Positions 34,412 through 42,796 of a DNA stretch of 64,000 bases are shown here, piece by piece. The notes below the pieces were generated by a model, which saw nothing but the letters and a program-made list of their open reading frames with translations, did no database searches and was not told the origin of the DNA. A program made the position numbers and the translations under genes. Source of the DNA: JANNBN01 sp031430595. GTDB lineage: Bacteria > Actinomycetota > Acidimicrobiia > Acidimicrobiales > JANYDT01. The first letter of the stretch is position 1, and each line of letters begins with the position of its first letter. Where the stretch lies: the NCBI GenBank assembly GCA_031430595.1, contig JANPBU010000051.1, forward strand, positions 1-64,000. Reading direction: 5' to 3'.

Positions 34412-35311
34412 ATGAGACTGGCAAGAAGAACCCACATCGGTGTGTGTGCCTTACTCGTGTTTCCCACATTTTTCGTAGACGCACGGCCCGCTTCAACCGC
34501 TCCAACTCAGACTTCCCAGGCGAATCCATTCCGTATTGGACGCCCACTGGTCATTCCCCATGCAGGTGGTGATGGCTTTTATCCCGAGAACACCATGACT
34601 GCATGGGTTCGAAGTATGTCCGAAGGTGGTGACGTCGTCGATATCGATGTTTCTATGTCAGCAGACGGTGTTTTGGTGGCGATTCATGACAGCACCGTCG
34701 ACCGAACGACCAATGGCACCGGTTTAGTTGCCGACAAAACGTATGCCGCGTTAGCCAAGCTAGACGCAGGATTTCGATTCGAAAGAAACGGAACGTTTCC
34801 TTTCCGGGGTAAGAAAGTACGCATACCAACACTTCAATCTATTCTGCGTCGATTTCCGAGGTCGCTCACGACGTTAGATCTCAAAGATCAGCGACCAGCG
34901 TTGGCGCCACCACTATGTCGTCTGTTGGTGTCGCTCCATCGAACTTCGAACGTATACGTAGGTTCAGACAGCAACGATCAGGTGCTGGCGTTTCGGAAAC
35001 ATTGCCCAGAGATACATACATCTGGAACCTCAGACGAACGTAAAGCCATACGAGCAGCGCGCGAGGCTGGCGATACCACCTTCGCCACCAAGCAACTTGT
35101 CAGCCAACCGCCTTACCTCGCTGACGACGGAAGTAAACGGGTAACAGCAACAACGCTCACATTTTCCCATAGCCTGAACATTGCCGTCTTGACGTGGGTC
35201 GTTGACGATCCAGCCGATATTGCAGATCTGATCGACCTTGGCGTTGACGGTATCTATACGCGACGACCCGATCTGATGATTAAAGCGTTGAAGGCGAAGG
35301 GCTTCAAATAG
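34412..35311 (+). CDS. Secreted glycerophosphodiester phosphodiesterase
   Basis: The 299-residue protein has a signal peptide (MRLARRTHIGVCALLVFPTF), then the GDPD barrel. Its motifs are IPHAGGDGFYPENTMTAW (catalytic His and PENT), VVDIDVSMSADGVLVAIHD (metal Glu replaced by DID, then catalytic His) and DLKDQRP. The strand VLTWVVDDPADIADLIDLG precedes GVDGIYTRRPD. It would hydrolyse glycerophosphodiesters from lipids or teichoic-type polymers outside the membrane. In most family members the first residues read H-R-G; here HAGG is a recognised variant. Confidence 0.92.
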   Translation: MRLARRTHIGVCALLVFPTFFVDARPASTAPTQTSQANPFRIGRPLVIPHAGGDGFYPENTMTAWVRSMSEGGDVVDIDVSMSADGVLVAIHDSTVDRTTNGTGLVADKTYAALAKLDAGFRFERNGTFPFRGKKVRIPTLQSILRRFPRSLTTLDLKDQRPALAPPLCRLLVSLHRTSNVYVGSDSNDQVLAFRKHCPEIHTSGTSDERKAIRAAREAGDTTFATKQLVSQPPYLADDGSKRVTATTLTFSHSLNIAVLTWVVDDPADIADLIDLGVDGIYTRRPDLMIKALKAKGFK

Positions 35312-35317
35312 CCCACC

Positions 35318-35737
35318 TCACGAGTAGGTGTGCACCACGAACACGTCGCACGGTGCTGATTTTGCAACTCCCCCTGCGACAGATCCGAGCACACGGGCAA
35401 GCCCCTTGACTCGTTTGTTTCCAATCACGATCACCTCGGCGTTCAGTCGAGTGGCTTCATCGCAAAGTGCAGATACCGGGTCACTTCGGAGGACGGCCGT
35501 TGTTACGACTAACTTCGATCGAAATTCGCCGGCGAGAGCCTCGACGGCCTGTTGGGCGATGTCGTAGTCATCAAAATGCCAATAATCAGACCCGACGCTG
35601 ATGTCAACTGCGGTACCAGCCGGGGCTGCTGTAACTATGTGAAGCGGCAGCGAGTACATGCTGGCGAGGTTCGCAGCTTTCTCGACGGCTCGATGGGCTT
35701 CTTTGCTGCTGTCTGCTCCGACGATGATCGTGGTCAC
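35318..35737 (-). CDS. Universal stress protein (UspA family)
   Basis: The 139-residue single Usp domain starts TTIIVGADSSKEAHRAVEKA and ends with the ATP-binding glycine motif GNKRVKGLARVLGSVAGGVA, then CDVFVVHTYS. The G-2x-G-9x-G spacing is only partly kept, so ATP binding is likely but not certain. It is a monocistronic gene facing the divergent reductase gene. Confidence 0.92.
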   Translation of the reverse strand: MTTIIVGADSSKEAHRAVEKAANLASMYSLPLHIVTAAPAGTAVDISVGSDYWHFDDYDIAQQAVEALAGEFRSKLVVTTAVLRSDPVSALCDEATRLNAEVIVIGNKRVKGLARVLGSVAGGVAKSAPCDVFVVHTYS

Positions 35738-35868
35738 GATGATTCTCCTTCGAACGTAGATTGTGCTCGGACCTTACACAAGACCATGCTGCCAACGTAT
35801 TGACTGTGATCGCAATCACAGTGCTATCGCGACCTTCGTCACCGAATCGTTCTGAGTACCATTGAGAA

Positions 35869-37113
35869 ATGACGAAAAGCCAGCCAGTAGAGCCAAAGAA
35901 GTACGACCTCGTAGTGTTTGGTGCGACGAGCTTTGTTGGGGAGATCTTGTGCCGCTACCTGGTAGCAAGACACGGAGTTGCTGGCCCAATCAAATGGGCG
36001 ATAGCTGGGCGAAGTGCCTCGAAACTCGACCAGGTCGCTTCGTCAACGGGCGCGCAAGTCGACCGCATAGTTGCCGATGCCGGGGATGCTTCAGCGATGA
36101 AAGAGCTTGCCGAGCAAACCTGCGTTGTCGTGTCAACCGTTGGCCCGTATGCCCTCTACGGATCTCAGCTGGTAGCCGCGTGCGCGAACGGAGGCACCGA
36201 CTATTGCGACCTAACCGGCGAACCGCAGTGGATGCAAAAAATGATCGATACGTATGCAGACGATGCTAAAAAGAGTGGTGCGCGCATAGTTCATACGTGT
36301 GGCTTCGATTCAATTCCTTCCGACATGGGGGTTTGGTTTACACAACAACAGGCCACCAAACACCTCGGTGCAACGTGTACCGACATTGCAATGCGGGTGA
36401 AGTCAATGAAGGGCGGGGCGAGCGGCGGAACCATTGCCAGCATGATGAACCTTGTAGAAGAAGTCACCAAAAACCCAGCACTCAGAAAGATGCTGGCAAA
36501 CCCCTATGCGCTTTGCCCAAGCGATCAACGAAGTGGCACCAAACAGCCAAACGTGACTGTTCCAAAGATGGACACGGCATCTAAAGGTTGGGTTGCTCCT
36601 TTCGTGATGGCTTCCGTAAACACCCGAATCGTTCACCGAAGCCATGCCCTACTCGGCCGACCCTGGGGTAACAACTTCCGATACGACGAAGCAATGCTGA
36701 TGGGCGATGGCCCTGTCGGCATTGCAAAAGCAGGTGCACTTACGGCTGGTCTCGGGGTGTTCATGGGTGCAGCGGCGGTAAAACCTGTTCGGTCGTTACT
36801 GAATCGTTTCGTCTTGCCGAAGCCCGGTGAGGGCCCAACGCTTGCGGCTCAACAGGCCGGGTCATTTGACATCCGTTTTTATGGCACCGCAGCAAGCGGC
36901 AAGAAAATTGTGACGCAGGTGACCGGCGACCAAGATCCCGGGTACGGCTCAACCGCGAAGATGCTTGGCGAGGCTGCCGTCTGTTTGCTGGAACTCGACC
37001 GCGACAAAGTACCAGGTGGTTTTTGGACCCCAGCAACTGCCCTTGGCGAGGCACTGGTTGATCAATTGACAGCGCACGCCGGGCTCACATTCGAGGTCGT
37101 CAGTCATGACTGA
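35869..37113 (+). CDS. Saccharopine-dehydrogenase-fold 'trans-acting enoyl reductase' family protein
   Basis: The 414-residue protein has YDLVVFGATSFVGEILCRYL, an N-terminal Rossmann fold, then VVSTVGPYALYGSQLVAACA, DLTGEPQWMQ and HTCGFDSIPSDMGVWF. This is the pattern of mycobacterial Rv2953/Rv2449c-type trans-acting enoyl reductases and eukaryotic saccharopine-dehydrogenase-like oxidoreductases. The substrate in a non-mycobacterial cell is unknown; lipid-linked enoyl groups are likely. It overlaps the following enoyl-CoA hydratase by 8 bp. Confidence 0.9.
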   Translation: MTKSQPVEPKKYDLVVFGATSFVGEILCRYLVARHGVAGPIKWAIAGRSASKLDQVASSTGAQVDRIVADAGDASAMKELAEQTCVVVSTVGPYALYGSQLVAACANGGTDYCDLTGEPQWMQKMIDTYADDAKKSGARIVHTCGFDSIPSDMGVWFTQQQATKHLGATCTDIAMRVKSMKGGASGGTIASMMNLVEEVTKNPALRKMLANPYALCPSDQRSGTKQPNVTVPKMDTASKGWVAPFVMASVNTRIVHRSHALLGRPWGNNFRYDEAMLMGDGPVGIAKAGALTAGLGVFMGAAAVKPVRSLLNRFVLPKPGEGPTLAAQQAGSFDIRFYGTAASGKKIVTQVTGDQDPGYGSTAKMLGEAAVCLLELDRDKVPGGFWTPATALGEALVDQLTAHAGLTFEVVSHD

Positions 37114-37921
37114 AAACGAAACCTACTCGGGTGACGGTGTTGAGGCCTCGGTTCGACCAGACGGCAAAGTAGGGCAACTGCTCCTCAACACTCCGGCGAA
37201 ACTGAACTCCCTTTCGACGGCGACCCTACGATCAATCGAACTGGCTGCTCGTTGGTTAGATACCCACGACGACCTTCGCGTTGTGGTGGTGCGCGGAGCC
37301 GGCCGAGCATTTTCTGCCGGTGCAGCGCTCACTGCTTTCCAGACTGCCGGTTCGGCAACGGACACGCAGTCTGATCCTCGACACGATTCCGATTCCGGCT
37401 GGCGGATGGCAAGGGCAATGGATGAGCTTCGGGCGGTTACCGTGGCCCAGATACATGGCTGGTGTGTTGGCGGGGGCTTGGTCGTTGCTGGTGTGTGCGA
37501 TCTTCGAATTGCCAGCGATGACGCTCAGTTCTCGATCCCCGAAGTCGATCTCGGTATCCCACTAGCCTGGGGCGGAATCCCGAGGCTCGTTCGCGAGATT
37601 GGTCCGGCGGCGACCAAAGAACTCGTCATGACATGTCGGGTCTTCGGTCCAGACGAGGCACTGAGGCTAGGTTTTCTCAACCGCGTTGTTGCGGCCCCCG
37701 ACCTAGAAGACGCGGTCAACCAACTCGTCGAAACGCTTGCTGCAAAGCCCAAGCTGGCACTTCTTTCAACCAAAGCGCACGTGAACGCTGTAACGGAATC
37801 GATGGTCGGAACCGGCCGCTCGTGGTCAGATGCAGATGGTTTGCTCGCTGGTCTTCGAGATGCTGAAGGCAAAGCGTCAGCGAAGGCCTACCTCGATCGA
37901 GTGAGAACACCAAAGAAGTAA
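37106..37921 (+). CDS. Enoyl-CoA hydratase/isomerase family protein
   Basis: The 271-residue protein shows VVVVRGAGRAFSAGAALTAF (oxyanion hole), QIHGWCVGGGLVVAGVCDLR and PEVDLGIPLAWGGIPRLVREIG. The first catalytic Glu of hydratases is replaced by Val in GGGLVVA and the second Glu region is altered, so it may be an isomerase or thioesterase-like member. It is translated with the preceding reductase, suggesting that both act on one acyl substrate. Confidence 0.9.
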   Translation: MTENETYSGDGVEASVRPDGKVGQLLLNTPAKLNSLSTATLRSIELAARWLDTHDDLRVVVVRGAGRAFSAGAALTAFQTAGSATDTQSDPRHDSDSGWRMARAMDELRAVTVAQIHGWCVGGGLVVAGVCDLRIASDDAQFSIPEVDLGIPLAWGGIPRLVREIGPAATKELVMTCRVFGPDEALRLGFLNRVVAAPDLEDAVNQLVETLAAKPKLALLSTKAHVNAVTESMVGTGRSWSDADGLLAGLRDAEGKASAKAYLDRVRTPKK

Positions 37922-37946
37922 GTCAGCCCTGCGCCAACCGTTGACG

Positions 37947-38132
37947 TCACGACTGGTTTGTTTTGTTGAGACTTCGAGAATCGGCAAGCGACAACAACCC
38001 AACGATGCTTTGGGCCACAACGAGAGTCGCCCCAACAAAGCGAAACTTCGGTAGCGCCACCGGGATCAAAAGAAGGCACACGATTGCCGAAATGAAGAAG
38101 AATCCTGCTCGTCGGTCAAAGTCTTTGAACAC
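37947..38132 (-). CDS. Small two-helix membrane protein downstream of Pit
   Basis: GTG 38132, six bases after GAGG, starts a 61-residue protein with a short basic head and two hydrophobic segments (GFFFISAIVCLLLIPVAL and GATLVVAQSIVGLLSLA). It lies 17 bp after the Pit stop on the same strand. The pairing suggests a small accessory or a generic membrane protein; no family was recognised. Confidence 0.6.
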   Translation of the reverse strand: MFKDFDRRAGFFFISAIVCLLLIPVALPKFRFVGATLVVAQSIVGLLSLADSRSLNKTNQS

Positions 38133-38149
38133 TGATTGCCTCAACGTTT

Positions 38150-39023
38150 CTAGTTAAACAGCGCGACGGCGCCGTAGATAAGGGCAGCGACTCCGGCCGC
38201 GCCGGGGATAGTGAGTACCCATGCGATTACTACCCGGCGGGCAACACCCCAGCGAACTGCACTGAAACGTTTTGCTGAGCCAACGCCCGCGATTGCTCCG
38301 GTGATCGTGTGGGTGGTCGAAACCGGTATTCCGTTCGCCGAAGCGAAGAACAGGGTTGCGGCAGCGGCCATCTCGGGACACACCCCGCTGATCGGGTCTA
38401 GTCGAGTGAGTTTGTTACCCATCGTTTTTACGATCTTCCAACCACCGAACAGCGTTCCCAAAGCAATGGCGGAATGGCACGACAACACCACCCAAAGCGG
38501 AGCCTCTTTCCCTGGGCCAAGACGCTTGGTGGCAATCAGAAGCGTAATAATCACACCCATCGTCTTTTGGGCATCGTTGGTACCGTGGCCAAGGCTGAAC
38601 GCTGCGGCTGAGAGAAGCTGCAGTTTCTTGAACCGCTTGTTCACCGCCCGTGGGTTTCGATTTCGGTGAACCATCCACATCACGACGACGGAATCAAAAA
38701 ACCGTGTGTGACGCCAATCATTGGTGAGTACCCAATGAACGGGGCAATTTTGCGAAGCGTTTCCACTTCCACGGCATGCCATCCACCCTTGGCGATTGCG
38801 GCGCCAGCGAGGCCACCGACTACGGCATGACTCGACGATGAAGGTAACCCCAACCGCGCAGGAGCGCGTTCCAAAAAATCGCCCCGAGTAAGCCTGCGAA
38901 CACCACACCGATCGACGCCACATCTTTCGATACAACCTTGGCGATTTCGTCGGCGACCTTGAGAGGCAGAACAGCGAAGGCAATGAAGTTAAAGCTCGCA
39001 GCCCAAAACAGCACATTGGTCAT
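38150..39023 (-). pseudogene. pit: Low-affinity phosphate transporter (Pit), N-terminally shortened with two frameshifts
   Basis: Three frames together spell a Pit permease. The first has FAGLLGAIFWNALLRGWG, the second LPSSSSHAVVGGLAGAAIAKG up to GVTHGF, the third NKRFKKLQLLSAAAFSLGHG then TNDAQKTMG, GIPVSTTHTITGAIAG and the C-terminal helix. Each junction is explained by one missing base: a G in a G4 run near 38847 and a T in a T6 run near 38697. The first helix with the GFHDxxN motif is absent. The upstream DUF47 gene is also damaged. Either the locus is decaying or the homopolymers are misread. Confidence 0.85.
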
Positions 39024-39057
39024 GAAAAATTGCCTTTTGACCGGGGGGATCTATGCA

Positions 39058-39306
39058 TTATGCGTGTTTGATCGCGATGCCCTGCACCAAACGTGCAGTC
39101 TTCTCAACGGCGTTGATTGCTTGTTCGATTCGCTCAAGCACGTTTGTCCATCGTGCATCGTTCACCGGTATGTTCGACAGCAGCGAATGTAGCGACTTCG
39201 CAGCTTCGACGGCACCCGCAGCCAGGCGATCAAAGGGAGGAAAGGGAGGAAAGGGAGGAAAGGGAGGAAAGAACGACTCGTCGCGTGGAATGAGCCGAAA
39301 TGCCAT
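39058..39306 (-). CDS. DUF47/PhoU-like Pit accessory protein with the middle deleted
   Basis: MAFRLIPRDESFF is the standard start of DUF47 phosphate-transport regulators. The end (NAVEKTARLVQGIAIKHA) matches their C-terminal helix, 'DVANVxEGIVxKHA'. The family is about 205 residues; this frame has 82, so about 120 residues from the middle are missing without a frameshift. After FFPPF the motif PPF is repeated through a 9-bp DNA repeat. It lies 34 bp upstream of the damaged pit gene. Function is doubtful. Confidence 0.7.
   Translation of the reverse strand: MAFRLIPRDESFFPPFPPFPPFPPFDRLAAGAVEAAKSLHSLLSNIPVNDARWTNVLERIEQAINAVEKTARLVQGIAIKHA
39232..39271. repeat. 9-bp tandem repeat (4.4 copies) inside the DUF47 gene
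   Basis: The unit AAAGGGAGG is present four times plus four bases, perfectly conserved. On the coding strand it adds Pro-Pro-Phe triplets without shifting frame. Other DUF47 proteins have a single such segment here, so the array is a local expansion by slippage. Copy number may vary between cells or strains. Confidence 0.9.
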
Positions 39307-39435
39307 GGATGTCTCGTCCAAAACCAGCATCGCGACGGCCGCTGTACGAGAACGCCGAACAGTAACGGGATCTCGGACCGAAATCCACGAATGTCCGATC
39401 CACCGTCCAGATAATGCACGACCTCACGCCCCTCT

Positions 39436-39491
39436 CCGTTCGTCCCGTAATGAATTGACGTACGTGACGACTTTCATTACGGGACAAACGG
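39436..39491. repeat. 19-bp inverted repeat with 18-bp spacer
   Basis: The arms at 39436-39454 and 39473-39491 (right arm TTCATTACGGGACAAACGG) match at 18 of 19 positions. The spacer holds the small palindrome ACGTACGT. It lies between the divergent DUF47/pit and membrane-protein genes. It could be a large operator, a cruciform or the remains of a mobile-element end. There is no T-run, so a terminator is unlikely. Confidence 0.75.
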
Positions 39492-39623
39492 ACAGGCGGA
39501 CTGCAGCGAACTTAGCTGTGGAGTTAACTGGGGAGATGGAGCGCAAAAGTTCGCTCAGCTGCGTAAACGGCTTCGAGGCGAGTCGACCCAAAACCGAGTT
39601 TCACACCGTGAAGGGAAACTGAC

Positions 39624-39995
39624 ATGTTGGCATTGGAATGGTGGAAGGTAGCCTGGGGTGTTGCTGTGGGCATGACCGTGTCAACCCTCGGGCTGTGGGT
39701 AGCCAAAGAACGTTCGAAATCGGTCCTCATTACGGCAGCCACCGGGGTTGGTATTGGTACAGCAGTGTGGAACACGATGTTGAACGTGCGGCAGGCGCTG
39801 ACCGTCGATGGCGATATCCCGTTTCGGCTCTTCCCAATTTCTTGGCAAGACGTAGGCACGGGGATATTTAGTGTCGCTGTCACTAGCGTCCTTTTACTCG
39901 CCACCGTTTATCGGCGCGAACCCGGTAGCAAAACTTTAAAAGTTGTAGGCATTGCTGCTGGGCTCGCGTTTTTGTTCGATGTCTATACGTGGTGA
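39624..39995 (+). CDS. Small membrane protein of unknown function
   Basis: The 123-residue protein has a hydrophobic N-terminal helix (WGVAVGMTVSTLGLWVA), a second around ITAATGVGIGTAVWN, a third SVAVTSVLLLATVY and a fourth VVGIAAGLAFLFDVY. It has few charged loops. It is divergent from the DUF47/pit locus and overlaps the convergent dioxygenase gene by 13 bp. No family was recognised. Confidence 0.7.
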   Translation: MLALEWWKVAWGVAVGMTVSTLGLWVAKERSKSVLITAATGVGIGTAVWNTMLNVRQALTVDGDIPFRLFPISWQDVGTGIFSVAVTSVLLLATVYRREPGSKTLKVVGIAAGLAFLFDVYTW

Positions 39996-41104
39996 TTGCG
40001 ATTCAGCATTCTCAGTCTGCTTACTAACTCATCACGTTCTATATAACAACTTTGCAAATGGCGCGACCCGCCACTCGAGAAACCGGTTCGGCCGTGCATG
40101 ACCCGGTGATTGTCGACAATGTACAAGTCACCAGCACCCATCTTCAATCGAAGCTGGTACTGGTCACTCTCACGCATCAAGCCGAAGGTACGGTAAGCCG
40201 CATAAAACGGTTCCATAAGGTCAGGGGCGAGGAGGAACGGTAAGGCCGAGTGATTCGAATATCGAATTGCCTTGATCGACCCGTCGGGGTTTAACGTAAT
40301 GATCGGCCCTCGTGCGAAGTGTTCAGCCGTGGTATCTGCAAAGTGAAAATCGAGCATGGTGTTCGCCAGTAGCTCGAACTCGTCAGGCACCGTTCGACGC
40401 ATATCCTCAGCCACCTTGAACCCATCAACCAGGGTTGATTCGCCGCCGCTCGCATCGGAGCGAAGGAAGTGTTGCAGCTGAACGGTTGGGGCCGGGTCAC
40501 GGTATCCCTCGTCGGTATGGGTGACCAAAGGAAGGTTCGTATAGGCCAGCGAGTTCGCATCTTCCATCGAGACAACATCAAACACTTTGCCCCAACTCGT
40601 GCTTCGAATCTCACCAAGCAACGATGCAACGTCCAGCACCGTGCCGGGTTCGCACGGCACATCAGACAGCAAGCCTAAGCCGTAAGAAACAAACCCGGTC
40701 AGAAACGTACGTCGAACGCCATCGTCGGCAAGCAGCGTTGGATACGAAGCAGACGGAATCGCATTTCCGATCGACGCATCCCACAGTTTCGGCGCGATTG
40801 GCACATGTCGAGCGCCGTTGGAGTAATCGTTTTCCCGCAACCATTCCGCCGAAAAGATACTCACGTGCGAGTCGTAAGCCCACGTAATTTCGGCGTTGCC
40901 AGCACCATCGAGGTTCACTGAAGAGGGAAACACATCGACCGGTATTGACGAGGTTTCGACAGACCTATGACGGGTAGTTGCATGCAGCAACTGCGGGCAA
41001 TTATCGCGAAGCCAGAGGTGAAGATACTGGCTGACATCACCGTTTGCCCAAGTAACTCTTAAGTGTTTCGGTTCAACAGTAAGTGTGCTGATTATATTGC
41101 TCAT
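39983..41104 (-). CDS. Gamma-butyrobetaine dioxygenase/TauD-like Fe(II)/2-oxoglutarate oxygenase
   Basis: The 373-residue protein is the intact paralogue of the frameshifted gene at 9030. The N-terminal domain has YLHLWLRDNC. Iron ligands are His and Asp in THTDEGYRDPAP and the distal His in IVDNHRVMHGR. The 2-oxoglutarate Arg is near HLQSCYIERDELVSRLRML. The N-terminal domain of BBOX has extra cysteines; here only one of the CxxC pair is visible, so zinc binding is uncertain. The next two genes on this strand overlap or lie close, so the substrate may be processed further by an aldolase and a dehydrogenase rather than feed carnitine. Confidence 0.92.
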   Translation of the reverse strand: MSNIISTLTVEPKHLRVTWANGDVSQYLHLWLRDNCPQLLHATTRHRSVETSSIPVDVFPSSVNLDGAGNAEITWAYDSHVSIFSAEWLRENDYSNGARHVPIAPKLWDASIGNAIPSASYPTLLADDGVRRTFLTGFVSYGLGLLSDVPCEPGTVLDVASLLGEIRSTSWGKVFDVVSMEDANSLAYTNLPLVTHTDEGYRDPAPTVQLQHFLRSDASGGESTLVDGFKVAEDMRRTVPDEFELLANTMLDFHFADTTAEHFARGPIITLNPDGSIKAIRYSNHSALPFLLAPDLMEPFYAAYRTFGLMRESDQYQLRLKMGAGDLYIVDNHRVMHGRTGFSSGGSRHLQSCYIERDELVSRLRMLNRNHHV

Positions 41105-41826
41105 GAAGCGTACTCCGGGTTTTCAAGCTCAAGGATTCGGTGCAATTCGGCAAAATGCAGTGCTGCTACCTCGGGGTACTCGGCCCACTGTTTGCAGGCA
41201 AGCGAAGCGATTTCGTCAGAAACCAGTGCAAGCTCGCGTCCGGTCGACAGGGCCAATACTTGCAACTGAGCGGCCTTTTCTAGGTAGTACAGCTCGTCAA
41301 ACGCTTCGGCAACGCTCTCACCAACCACAATCACCCCATGGTTGCCGAGGAACAGAACACTCTTGTCGTCGCCAAGCAATCGGGCGACTCGTTCGCCTTC
41401 AGCGTCATCAAGTGCCATGCCCGCATAGTTTCGGTCATATGCAATTCGGTTATGGAATCGGCATGCATTTTGGTCGAGCATCAAAAACTCGAAGTCGGCC
41501 AAACATGCCAGGGTCGTGGTGTATGGCATATGGGTGTGCAGGACGCACCGAGCCTGCGGAACGAAACGGTGAAGGTGTGCGTGCAAAAACCAAGCACTCG
41601 GGTCGGCTTCAGGATGTGCGGTTACGCCGACCATATCGGAATCGAGTAGCAACAACTCACTTGCACGAACCTGCGAGAAATGTCGACCTCTTGGGTTAAG
41701 TAAAAATTGGGATCCGTCTGCAGATGTAGCTGCGCTGAAATGATTTGCTGTCGCTTCATGAAAATTCAAGCGGGCAGCCCATCGAAACGCAGCAGCTAGG
41801 TCGAGGCGAACCTGGTGTTCATTCAT
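41101..41826 (-). CDS. Class II aldolase/adducin-family protein
   Basis: The 241-residue protein has NHFSAATS, FLLNPRGRHFSQVRASELLLLD, the zinc histidines in CVLHTHMPYTTTLA and a third His in LGNHGVIVVG. These match fuculose/ribulose-phosphate aldolase-type enzymes and related decarboxylases. ATG 41826 has AGGAG six bases upstream. It overlaps the dioxygenase start by 4 bp. Confidence 0.92.
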   Translation of the reverse strand: MNEHQVRLDLAAAFRWAARLNFHEATANHFSAATSADGSQFLLNPRGRHFSQVRASELLLLDSDMVGVTAHPEADPSAWFLHAHLHRFVPQARCVLHTHMPYTTTLACLADFEFLMLDQNACRFHNRIAYDRNYAGMALDDAEGERVARLLGDDKSVLFLGNHGVIVVGESVAEAFDELYYLEKAAQLQVLALSTGRELALVSDEIASLACKQWAEYPEVAALHFAELHRILELENPEYAS

Positions 41827-41839
41827 CAAGATCTCCTGC

Positions 41840-42751
41840 TTAGAGTTCTGCCGGAAAACCGGGAGCGCGGAGATCGGTACTGAGGGCATCTTCAAGTAGC
41901 TTCACGACCTGTGACGACCACGCACCTCCACCGTATTGAGATCGGGCCCGAATAAAGGTTTGCTCGGTGAGGCCCGCTAGGTCAAGTGGCACACCAAACT
42001 CGCGCCCAAACGCCGTCGCAAACCCAAGGTCTTTGCAGGCAAGATCCATTGTGAAGTTGATGTTATAACTTCCGTTCAAGATGACCTGACTTTCAGTCTC
42101 GTGCACGAAGCTGTTACCCGAGCTTTCCTTGATCGCTTCGAATGACTTCGCCAGATCAAGACCCCCGCGCTTGGCCAGCATCAACGCTTCGCCGACCGAT
42201 ACCAAATTTACGAAAGCGAGCATGTTCGTAATGACCTTGATGATTGCCGCACTGCCCAACTCGCCCATATAGAGAACGGGGCTTCCGACAGCGCTCAACA
42301 GGTCTTTGTGTGTAGCGAAGAGCAGCTCAGGGCCGCCCACCAACACGGTGATTTCGCCCGCCGCAGCCTTATGGACTCCCCCGGTGACCGGTGCCTCCAA
42401 CACCGAGATTCCCATCGATTCGCCAATCGCCGCGAGTCGTAGTGTTTCCGTTCGATCGTTTGTTGACATATCAATCCAGGTACCGGCTTTCCCGGAAAAG
42501 CCCTCGAACACCCCGTGAGCGCCACTGACGACTGCGTTAACGATTGCCGGCGACGGAAGACAGGTAAACACGACATCGCACTGCCGGGCAACGTCGGCCG
42601 CAGTATCGGCCCAGTTCGCCCCCGAAGCAACCAGCCCATCCCCCAGCGATCGATTCAAATCGTTGATCGTGACCTGATGCCCGGCTCGAACCAAGCTCGC
42701 CGCAAGATGCTGTCCGAGATTGCCAAGTCCTATAAACCCAATACTTCCCAT
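41840..42751 (-). CDS. 3-hydroxyisobutyrate/beta-hydroxyacid dehydrogenase family protein
   Basis: The 303-residue protein starts IGFIGLGNLGQHLAASLVRAG (NAD fold). It has WIDMSTNDR, EAPVTGGVHKAAAGEITVLVGG (substrate loop, shown by its TGG and AAG elements) and the catalytic Lys in IIKVITNMLAFVN. KDLGFA lies near the end. It acts on short 3-hydroxy acids with NAD(P). It is the first gene of the three-gene unit with aldolase and dioxygenase, 13 bp upstream of the aldolase. Confidence 0.93.
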   Translation of the reverse strand: MGSIGFIGLGNLGQHLAASLVRAGHQVTINDLNRSLGDGLVASGANWADTAADVARQCDVVFTCLPSPAIVNAVVSGAHGVFEGFSGKAGTWIDMSTNDRTETLRLAAIGESMGISVLEAPVTGGVHKAAAGEITVLVGGPELLFATHKDLLSAVGSPVLYMGELGSAAIIKVITNMLAFVNLVSVGEALMLAKRGGLDLAKSFEAIKESSGNSFVHETESQVILNGSYNINFTMDLACKDLGFATAFGREFGVPLDLAGLTEQTFIRARSQYGGGAWSSQVVKLLEDALSTDLRAPGFPAEL

Positions 42752-42796
42752 GTAGCCATTCTGACTGAAGGCAGTTCACAAAGCGAGATTCGTTGT

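Noticed and set aside
39053..39622. 189-codon plus-strand open frame across the repeat and the inverted repeat
   Set aside because: It runs antisense to the DUF47 gene, whose termini match the family, and its Gly/Lys run only reads the 9-bp repeat in reverse.
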